Shown here: positions 33,183 through 39,357 of the stretch, piece by piece | How positions within the stretch are numbered: position 1 is the first letter of the stretch | Layout: each line of letters starts with the position of its first letter | Assembly (NCBI GenBank): GCA_020628085.1 | Contig: JAHDFQ010000024.1 | Location: 1-39,357, forward strand | DNA: 39,357 bases | Direction: 5' to 3' | DNA from: Saprospiraceae bacterium | GTDB lineage: Bacteria > Bacteroidota > Bacteroidia > Chitinophagales > Saprospiraceae | The notes under the pieces: generated by a model | Seen by the model: the letters and a program-made list of their open reading frames with translations, nothing else | The model's database searches: none | What the model was told of the DNA's origin: nothing | Translations under genes and position numbers: made by a program

Positions 33183-35801
33183 ATGAAGTATTTGTCAATT
33201 ATAAGTATTTTAATGTTTATTGGACTCCAAGCCCTCGGTCAAAAAAAAGACCTTAGCTACTATTTACCTGATATTGAATACGATACTTCTATTCCGACGC
33301 CAGAGGACTATTTAGGTTATCAAATTGGAGAATGGCATATTAGTCACGATCAGTTGGTGGGTTATATGAAGGAAGTGGCTCGCCTTTCACCAAGAGTAAC
33401 GATTGAAGAATATGCACGCAGTTATGAACATCGTCCGTTGGTCTTATTAACGATTACCTCCGAAAAAAATCAAACCCAAATTGATGATATAGCGGCGCAA
33501 CATCGCCAATTGTGTGATCCACAAAATTCCAAAAAAGTAAACATCAATAACTTGCCTTCGGTAGCGTATCAGGGGTATACAGTACATGGAAATGAATCAA
33601 GCGGAGCAAATGCAACACCTTTGGTATTGTATTATTTAGCCGCAGGAAAGAGCAGAGAGGTTCAAGACATTTTAGACAATGTAGTAGTGCTACTTGACCC
33701 GTGTTTTAATCCTGACGGAATGGATCGCTTTGCAAGTTGGGTAAACCGACACAAAAATAAAAACTTGACCAGCGACCCCAATGATCGAGAATATCGAGAG
33801 GTCTGGCCAGGTGGACGAACGAACCATTATTGGTTTGATTTGAATCGGGATTGGCTGTTGGTACAACACCCCGAAAGTCAAGGTCGTATCCGTAATTTCC
33901 ATAAATGGAAACCCAATATTTTGACCGATCATCATGAAATGGGAACGAATTCAACCTTCTTTTTTCAACCAGGCATACCTTCTCGAACCAATCCGATTAC
34001 ACCAGCCAAAAATCAAGAACTCACAGGTGAAATAGCAAAATATCACGCTGCTGAATTAGATAAAATTGGTTCACTATATTATAACAAAGAGTCTTTTGAT
34101 GATTTTTATTACGGTAAAGGATCAACTTATCCAGATGTAAATGGGTCAATTGGGATTTTATTTGAACAAGCCAGCTCTAGAGGACATTTGCAAGAAAGCG
34201 ATAACGGATTATTGGATTTTCCGTTTACCATTCGGAATCAACTGACAACTTCTTTGTCTACACAAAAAGCAGCTTTAGGTATGCGAAAAGAACTCTTAGC
34301 ATATCAGAGAGATTTTTATAATAATGCGTCGAAAGAAGCGAGTACGGATACAAGAAAGAGTTTTGTATTTAGTGATGCAAAAGACGCTTCTAAGATAGCA
34401 GATTTTATTCGTTTGCTTTTACAACATAAAATTGAAGTATACGAATTGGGTAAAGATGTTCAGGAATCTGGCGTTAATTTTAAAAAAGAAAATAGTTATA
34501 GTGTTCCTTTAAATCAGCCTCAGTATCGCCTGGTGAAAGCTATGTTTGAAACGAATACTACGTTTAAGGACAGTTTGTTTTATGATGTATCAGCATGGAC
34601 TTTGCCTTTGGCATATAATCTAGAATATGCAGCCAGTTCTACTTTTTCAAAAGGAAAACAAGTGACGGATGTACCTACTGTGATGGGCTCTGTTATTGGA
34701 GGTAAAAGCTCGTATGCTTATGCGTTAGAATGGGATGATTATTTTGCACCCAAGGCTTTGTTTGCCATACAGAATGAAGGTTTGATTACAAAAGTAGCCA
34801 CCCGTTCTTTTACAGCAAATACACCCGATGGTCAACGAGATTTCAATCATGGAACAGTGTTGATTAGTGTTCAACATCAGCAAGACCACACTCAACAAGA
34901 AGTTTATAATATTATACAACAAGCGGCACAGCAATCTGGTGTTTCTTTCCATAACCTCTCTTCAGGTTTGACACCAACAGGTATAGATTTGGGAAGTCCG
35001 AGTGTCAAACGATTGGTAAAACCAGAAATTTTGATGGTGGTCGGAGACGGTGTTCGTGCCTATGAAGCAGGTGAAGTTTGGCATTTGCTGGATCAACGAT
35101 ACGATATTCCTGTAACCAAATGCGATGCAACCCGATTTAATCGTTTAAACTTAGAACGTTACACGACTATTGTTTTGGTAAAGGGAAATTATAGTTCGTT
35201 GGATAGTGAAAAATTGAGGAATTGGCTTAAAAACGGAGGTGTCTTGATTACTTTTCAAGAAACAGCCACTTGGGCGAGTGCACAAGGATTAGCAGGTGTG
35301 AAAACCCGATCCAATGCTAAAGTTAAGTTGGAAAAACGTCGCCCTTATTTAAAATCAAATCCAGATAATGGACGCAATTATATTGGTGGGGCTATTTTTG
35401 AAATGGAACTCGATTTGACGCACCCGATTGCTTATGGTTATCATAGATCAAAGATGCCAACTTTCCGAAAAGGAACAACCCATTTTGAGCCAACGAGAAA
35501 CGCTTATGCTACACCAAGTCTATACACAAATGAGCCTTTATTGAGTGGTTATTCTACTCAGGAAAATATTAATGATATTGCCAGTACTGGAAATATAATT
35601 GTGACGGGTGTAGGTCGTGGACGAACGATTTCTTTTGCTGATAACACCAACTTTAGAGGGTTTTGGTGGGGAACCAATAAATTGTTTGCCAATGCCATTT
35701 TTTTTGGTTCTATTATCGAAAATAGTACCACCGAATCGGCAACGGCTGTTCCGAACAAAAAAGATGACGCCGAAGCTCTGGAACATGGGCATCAGCATTA
35801 A
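33183..35801 (+). CDS. M14 family zinc carboxypeptidase with GATase-like C-terminal domain
   Basis: The start at 33183 (MKYLSIISILMFIGLQALGQ) gives a signal peptide; a longer frame from 33087 does not. The 872-residue protein carries the M14 zinc site: His135 and Glu138 in YTVHGNESSG, and His250/His251 in LTDHHEMGTN. The catalytic Glu328 is in GILFEQASSRG. The next ~300 residues are a spacer, and the C-terminal region (EILMVVGDGVRAYEAGEVWHLLDQRYDIPVTK...LVKGNYSSLDSEKLRNWLKNGGVLITFQ) resembles a class I glutamine-amidotransferase-like fold. It should hydrolyse C-terminal residues of peptides outside the cytoplasm. No T9SS sorting domain is present. Two small lipoprotein genes follow on the same strand. 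Confidence 0.92.
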   Translation: MKYLSIISILMFIGLQALGQKKDLSYYLPDIEYDTSIPTPEDYLGYQIGEWHISHDQLVGYMKEVARLSPRVTIEEYARSYEHRPLVLLTITSEKNQTQIDDIAAQHRQLCDPQNSKKVNINNLPSVAYQGYTVHGNESSGANATPLVLYYLAAGKSREVQDILDNVVVLLDPCFNPDGMDRFASWVNRHKNKNLTSDPNDREYREVWPGGRTNHYWFDLNRDWLLVQHPESQGRIRNFHKWKPNILTDHHEMGTNSTFFFQPGIPSRTNPITPAKNQELTGEIAKYHAAELDKIGSLYYNKESFDDFYYGKGSTYPDVNGSIGILFEQASSRGHLQESDNGLLDFPFTIRNQLTTSLSTQKAALGMRKELLAYQRDFYNNASKEASTDTRKSFVFSDAKDASKIADFIRLLLQHKIEVYELGKDVQESGVNFKKENSYSVPLNQPQYRLVKAMFETNTTFKDSLFYDVSAWTLPLAYNLEYAASSTFSKGKQVTDVPTVMGSVIGGKSSYAYALEWDDYFAPKALFAIQNEGLITKVATRSFTANTPDGQRDFNHGTVLISVQHQQDHTQQEVYNIIQQAAQQSGVSFHNLSSGLTPTGIDLGSPSVKRLVKPEILMVVGDGVRAYEAGEVWHLLDQRYDIPVTKCDATRFNRLNLERYTTIVLVKGNYSSLDSEKLRNWLKNGGVLITFQETATWASAQGLAGVKTRSNAKVKLEKRRPYLKSNPDNGRNYIGGAIFEMELDLTHPIAYGYHRSKMPTFRKGTTHFEPTRNAYATPSLYTNEPLLSGYSTQENINDIASTGNIIVTGVGRGRTISFADNTNFRGFWWGTNKLFANAIFFGSIIENSTTESATAVPNKKDDAEALEHGHQH

Positions 35802-35824
35802 TCACTTGAAATAGCATTAATTTT

Positions 35825-36079
35825 ATGATTAAACCTGTTTTTTATACTTTTTGCGTAACTGCTGTTATGTGCTTTGGAGCATGTGTACCCGAGTCACAAC
35901 CTCGGTTGAATAAGGCATTGCGCACGCAAGTAGATACGTTGTACAAGGCGCAAGTTGTCGCTTTACGAGAAGAACTGGATTCAATTTGTGTGGTAGAAAC
36001 AGATAAAATCATTGCATCTGCTGTGGATTCTATTATTACACTTAGAAAGCAGGAACGACTGGAAAAATTGGGATATTAA
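35825..36079 (+). CDS. Small lipoprotein, member 1 of a pair
   Basis: The 84-residue product has a lipoprotein signal (FYTFCVTAVMCFGAC, Cys20) and a short, charged, mostly helical mature part (RLNKALRTQVDTLYKAQVVALREELDSICVVETDKIIASAVDSIITLRKQERLEKLGY). No family is recognised. It lies 23 bases after the M14 peptidase stop. Its TAA overlaps the ATG of the next gene in TAATG, which implies translational coupling. The ending RLEKLG and the DSI motif recur in the neighbour. Confidence 0.75.
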   Translation: MIKPVFYTFCVTAVMCFGACVPESQPRLNKALRTQVDTLYKAQVVALREELDSICVVETDKIIASAVDSIITLRKQERLEKLGY

Positions 36080-36423
36080 TGATACGTTTAACAATATATT
36101 TATTACAATTGGGTTGCCTTTTTTTGATATGTTCGGTTTGTTTTTCATGTCAAAAAGCACCAACAGAACCCATTCTGACCAAAGAACAATTGGTGGAAAA
36201 TGAACTCAATAAACGCATCAAAATATTCAAATCTCAACGTATAGAAAAATGTCGAAAAGATGCCTACCTACAAGCCTCTAAAATGGCAGATTCAATCCTA
36301 ATCGCCCGTGCGAAAGCCGAACGCATAAAACTAGGTGATCGTCCCGATAAGCCACCAAAACCCATCTTACCAGACACTTTATCTACTAAAGATAGCATTG
36401 AATTGAAACCGTTGATAGAGTAA
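36079..36423 (+). CDS. Small lipoprotein, member 2 of a pair
   Basis: The 114-residue product has a lipoprotein signal (LLQLGCLFLICSVCFSC). Its mature part has a helical Lys/Arg-rich section (NELNKRIKIFKSQRIEKCRKDAYLQASKMADSILIARAKAERIKLGD) and a Pro-rich end (RPDKPPKPILPDTLST). ..ADSILIARAKAERIKLG resembles VDSIITLRKQERLEKLG of the upstream protein, so the two may be paralogues. It starts one base inside the preceding stop and converges with rfaD three bases after its own stop. Confidence 0.75.
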   Translation: MIRLTIYLLQLGCLFLICSVCFSCQKAPTEPILTKEQLVENELNKRIKIFKSQRIEKCRKDAYLQASKMADSILIARAKAERIKLGDRPDKPPKPILPDTLSTKDSIELKPLIE

Positions 36424-36426
36424 TCC

Positions 36427-37389
36427 TTACCAAATTTTATACCCGATTAGATAATTCTGAACATAATCCTTTATACCATGCTCCAACGAATAAAACGGTT
36501 CTTTATAACCTGCTTTTTTGAGTTTGGTCATTTTAGCCTGTGTATAATATTGATACTTATCTCGAATATCTTTGGGAGTGTCGATAAACGAAATATTGGG
36601 TTCTAAACCCATCGCCTTAAAGGTGTTACTTGCCAAATCATAGAAGGTACGAGCTTTACCTGTCCCGACATTGTATAAGCCATTTTTAGGTTGGTTTTCT
36701 AGCAAAAAAGCGATAATATTAACAACATCTTTGACATAAATAAAATCTCGCTGTTGTTCGCCGTCTTTAAAATCAGAATGGTGCGATTTGAAGAGTTTCA
36801 TTCCTCCTGTAGCCTTGATTTGTTTAACGGTATGATAGATCACAGAAGCCATTCTACCTTTATGGTATTCATTCGGGCCATAGACGTTAAAAAACTTTAA
36901 TCCTGCCCAGAATGGTGGCGTTTCCTTTTGTTCTAATACCCATTTGTCAAAGTCATTTTTAGAAACACCATACGGGTTTAACGGAGCTAAGTCCTTGACA
37001 ATCTTATGTGTATCTGTAAAACCTTGTTCGCCTAGTCCATAGGTTGCAGCACTAGAAGCGTAAATGAGTGGTTTATTGAATTTGACACAAAAATCCCAGA
37101 TACTTTTAGAGTAATTGACATTCAATTCATCAAAAATGGTCGTATTCATTTCTGCTGTATCCGTACGTGCACCTAGATGAATAATCGCATCAATTCGAGA
37201 ATGAATTCGGGGCATCCAACTCAAAAAAATAGAGCGATGAATCCATTCTCGGACATTTTTATTGGCTAGATTAGGTTCTTTTTTATCCTTATAAAAATCA
37301 TCGACAGCTAAAACCTCTAAACCCATTTCATTGAGTTTTTTGACCATACAACTACCTATAAATCCGAGTGCTCCTGTTACGACGATCAT
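36427..37389 (-). CDS. rfaD: ADP-L-glycero-D-manno-heptose 6-epimerase
   Basis: The enzyme (RfaD/HldD) makes ADP-L-glycero-beta-D-manno-heptose, the inner-core LPS sugar donor, by epimerising C6 with bound NADP(H). The 320-residue short-chain dehydrogenase has GALGFIG (6-12), HLGARTDTAE (71-80, the substrate-site ..A.SDT.E of the family), SSAATYG with the catalytic Ser region (112-118), and Tyr140/Lys144 in NPYGVSK. It also has KFFNVYGPNEYHKGRMASVIYH, typical of the family, and RDFIYVKDV. It begins 21 bases past the restriction-gene terminator, so its own promoter must be very short or overlap that terminator. Confidence 0.94.
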   Translation of the reverse strand: MIVVTGALGFIGSCMVKKLNEMGLEVLAVDDFYKDKKEPNLANKNVREWIHRSIFLSWMPRIHSRIDAIIHLGARTDTAEMNTTIFDELNVNYSKSIWDFCVKFNKPLIYASSAATYGLGEQGFTDTHKIVKDLAPLNPYGVSKNDFDKWVLEQKETPPFWAGLKFFNVYGPNEYHKGRMASVIYHTVKQIKATGGMKLFKSHHSDFKDGEQQRDFIYVKDVVNIIAFLLENQPKNGLYNVGTGKARTFYDLASNTFKAMGLEPNISFIDTPKDIRDKYQYYTQAKMTKLKKAGYKEPFYSLEHGIKDYVQNYLIGYKIW

Positions 37390-37409
37390 ATAATATATAT
37401 TTATTGAAG

Positions 37410-37437
37410 TGAAGAGGTGACTGCAGTCACCTCTTCA
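37410..37437 (-). terminator. Terminator after the Eco47II-type gene
   Basis: TGAAGAGGTGACTG and CAGTCACCTCTTCA form a perfect 28-nt palindrome nine bases past the restriction-gene stop. A few T's and A's follow on the minus strand. Confidence 0.75.
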
Positions 37438-37445
37438 TTCGAAGT

Positions 37446-38246
37446 TTAATCAAAAAGTCTCAAATCAATGGGTTCACGACCTTCATTGAGTTTGTCAAAA
37501 CCATTATAATAAGAATAGTTTTCAAACGTGATTTCGTCCATGATATTTCGCTCGCTTTTAGTCGCGCTTTTGACGATTTCCTCTAGTGCAGAATTACTGC
37601 GTTTACCTTCGGTAGATTGTGTTTTTAAAAAGTCATCAATAACCGTTGGTAGGACTTCATACAATTCAAACAACGCATTTGCTCTACCTGTTAGTAAGGC
37701 ATAGAATTGATCGCCTGATATTTTATACACTCGACTATGACTATATTCTTTGCCATTAATTTCGGCAAACCAAGATTCGTTGAAACTGCTTTTAGCCAAG
37801 ATCTGAACCCAATAACATGTCGCTTTTTTATAAGTATCAGCATAGTTGGCGAGTTTTTGAAACAGGCTTTCTGCCGAACTACTATTCATGGTATTGTGCT
37901 TATTTTTAATATCCGCAAATAGTGTGTCGTCGGTTGCTTTGATATCAAAACCACTCAAATTTCCCATTTCGTAGCCTTCGATTCCACCCAATATCTGTTC
38001 GTGAAACGTTCCGATTGAATTATTAATGGATTTATCTACCTGACGATTGATTTCAGTTTTAATCAGGGTTTCCTCGTCTAAGCCATTAAACTTAGCATCA
38101 AAAGTTAGCTTAATGGTATCAATCTTATTTTTATAAAACTTTTTTTTACTAATATCTGCCTTCGCCTTTTGATAAGAATCGTGTAGACATTTGACACATT
38201 TGAATAAATGTGCGTCTGAGATATAAGAAAGATAATGATGTGCCAT
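37446..38246 (-). CDS. Type II restriction endonuclease, Eco47II family
   Basis: The 266-residue protein fits the Eco47II/Sau96I family: LSYISDAHLFKCVKC at the N-terminus, FHEQILGGIEGYE (81-93), and a PD-(D/E)XK-like core FDIKATDDTLFADIKNKHNTMNSSS, with Asp101 and Asp112-x-Lys114 as candidate catalytic residues. Family members cut GGNCC or similar sites; the specificity here is inferred and could differ. No cytosine methyltransferase lies within the window on either side, which is unusual for a type II system. The neighbours are rfaD and a Pro-rich conserved protein, neither part of a restriction system. Hairpins lie on both sides of the gene. Confidence 0.85.
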   Translation of the reverse strand: MAHHYLSYISDAHLFKCVKCLHDSYQKAKADISKKKFYKNKIDTIKLTFDAKFNGLDEETLIKTEINRQVDKSINNSIGTFHEQILGGIEGYEMGNLSGFDIKATDDTLFADIKNKHNTMNSSSAESLFQKLANYADTYKKATCYWVQILAKSSFNESWFAEINGKEYSHSRVYKISGDQFYALLTGRANALFELYEVLPTVIDDFLKTQSTEGKRSNSALEEIVKSATKSERNIMDEITFENYSYYNGFDKLNEGREPIDLRLFD

Positions 38247-38268
38247 TCAAGTTTATTATTCTACATTG

Positions 38269-38298
38269 TTAAGGAGTTAAATCAAGTCAACTCCTTAA
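38269..38298 (-). terminator. Terminator between the Pro-rich gene and the restriction gene
   Basis: TTAAGGAGTT (38269-38278) and AACTCCTTAA (38289-38298) form a perfect 10-bp stem with a 10-nt loop, only 22 bases before the restriction-gene start. It should reduce transcription from the Pro-rich gene into the restriction gene. Confidence 0.65.
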
Positions 38299-38369
38299 TA
38301 AAATGATCTTCAACACCTAAAGTAGTAAACAAATTTACCAATCAGCAATATACCAAAATGGCGCAGCAA

Positions 38370-39101
38370 TTAATTATATCGTCGTCGAACCAGCTTAATG
38401 AAAATCTGTGCTTTTTTGATTTTAGCATCACTTGACCAATCGTATTTTTTAGCTAGATGTTCAGACATGTATGCCTTTGCTTCTTTAAAGTCCTTTAAGT
38501 CGTTTAATTCTGCTAATGCTGCATCAAATGCCTTGTGATCTCCACCAAATAATTCATTGATCGTCAATATTTTTTCGTTTAAACCCATCGCTTTTTTTAG
38601 GTTTTTAATGGGTGTGCCACTCAAACGATCCGATAGTTCTTTTACCTCGTGATTTTGACCAAATAGCTCTGTATGTTCTGCCTGAATCTCTGGTTTCGGT
38701 GGCTCAGGAGTTGGTTCTGGAGTCGGAATTGGTGCAGGTGGAGGCGTTACTGCAACGGGTGCAGGCGATGTGGGTGCAGGTTGTGCTGGTGGCGGCACTG
38801 CATATTCTTTGATCGAATCAGGAACTTGTATAATAACAGGTTTCTTTCTTGGTGGCGGTGGTGGCACAACTTCTTTTTGGTAAACGGGTTCAGTCACTGG
38901 CGGTGGTGCAGCCGTCTTAACTCTTGGAGTAGAAGGTGTTGCTTTGTTAGCAGTACTTTCATCCAAGAAGGTTTCGTATAAATTACGGATATAAGACAGC
39001 ATCAAATCTCGTTCAATAGCCGATACGTTGTCATCTACACCTATATTTTTATACAGTGAATTTATTTTATCTAAAATACGTTGGGTTTTGTTCAAATCCA
39101 T
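38370..39101 (-). CDS. Conserved Bacteroidota protein with Pro-rich linker
   Basis: From MDLNKTQRILDK at 39101 (inside a longer frame to 39158) the protein has 243 residues. The N-terminal ~45 residues are helical (ILDKINSLYKNI..DDNVSAIERDLMLSYIRNLYETFL). A long Pro-rich linker follows (PPPV..., PPPPPRKKP, PTPEPTPEPPKP). The C-terminal ~75 residues are a conserved domain (GLNEKILTINELFGGDHKAFDAALAELNDLKDFKEAKAYMSEHLAKKYDWSSDA...FIKLVRRRY). I recall this C-terminal pattern from uncharacterised Bacteroidota proteins but know no function. No signal peptide is seen, so it is probably cytoplasmic. The 39102-39357 stretch to the window edge holds no gene I can support. Confidence 0.75.
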   Translation of the reverse strand: MDLNKTQRILDKINSLYKNIGVDDNVSAIERDLMLSYIRNLYETFLDESTANKATPSTPRVKTAAPPPVTEPVYQKEVVPPPPPRKKPVIIQVPDSIKEYAVPPPAQPAPTSPAPVAVTPPPAPIPTPEPTPEPPKPEIQAEHTELFGQNHEVKELSDRLSGTPIKNLKKAMGLNEKILTINELFGGDHKAFDAALAELNDLKDFKEAKAYMSEHLAKKYDWSSDAKIKKAQIFIKLVRRRYN

Positions 39102-39357
39102 TTTGAGTCTCTTTTGTAATATTTGAATTTGTATCTTTGTTTTGTTTGAAATTAACAAAATACAGGGATACCACCTGATTGAATAATTTTATGTGTACAG
39201 GACAAGAATGAGTCCATGATTGAACCGAAGTCCGAATTTACACAAAAGACTTCTTTTCTACGGAATTGTTGTGCAAAATATTTCATCTTTGTAAGAGTTT
39301 TTTAGAAGTATTGGATAAATTTGAAAGATAATTCTACCAATAACTAACCCAAGTTGC

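Noticed and set aside
35538-35814. Several overlapping frames on both strands at the end of the M14 gene
   Set aside because: They are shadows of the M14 coding sequence, without signal peptides, domains or start context.
38612-38981. Plus-strand Trp/Arg-rich frames
   Set aside because: They are the complement of the Pro-rich linker codons of the 38370-39101 gene.

Overview
The window looks like a chromosomal segment from a marine or environmental member of the Bacteroidota, most likely class Saprospiria or a near relative. The DNA is AT-rich. Several promoters match the Bacteroidota -7 box TAnnTTTG. Secreted proteins end in type IX secretion (T9SS) sorting domains. There is a Porin_10-type outer-membrane protein, a 3-coathanger-stack module, SprB-like and PKD repeats, and a DUF1800/DUF1501 pair. 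The lineage is inferred from gene families; no rRNA is present to confirm it. I see no prophage, IS transposase or CRISPR array.

Left part (1-6.3 kb): an unknown membrane protein, a Uma2-family nuclease, fabI (fatty-acid synthesis), a putative porin, pcm (protein repair), then a minus-strand tRNA cluster. The cluster holds tRNA-Pro(GGG), an intact tRNA-Val(GAC), two tRNA-Val halves, and a small GIY-YIG nuclease gene starting four bases after the intact tRNA-Val. In each half the anticodon arm is replaced by an 18-nt GC-rich hairpin. This is the most unusual locus in the window.

Middle-left (6.3-17.4 kb, all minus strand): a single-domain response regulator and a 1192-aa propeller histidine kinase form a probable two-component system. 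They are followed by an EamA/DMT exporter, a 1429-aa secreted glycosidase-like protein with ten PKD domains and a T9SS signal, and a TerC-family membrane protein.

Middle (17.5-23.3 kb, mostly plus strand): a run of small genes (DUF6495-like, VOC, SemiSWEET, CBU_0592-like), a secreted trypsin-like protease, an Ig-like lipoprotein, and lptB, the ATPase of lipopolysaccharide transport. The junction between the last two holds a large imperfect palindrome made of 16-bp units. Related 16-bp arrays lie just upstream of fabI and at the left edge of the window.

Right part (23.4-39.4 kb): two large secreted proteins share a C-terminal coathanger module, followed by DUF1501 and DUF1800 genes, a lipoprotein, an M14 zinc carboxypeptidase, two overlapping small lipoprotein genes, rfaD (heptose epimerase), an Eco47II-type restriction endonuclease with no methyltransferase in view, and a Pro-rich conserved protein. 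Much of the window therefore concerns the cell envelope: outer-membrane and LPS biogenesis (fabI, lptB, rfaD, porin) and export of surface enzymes.
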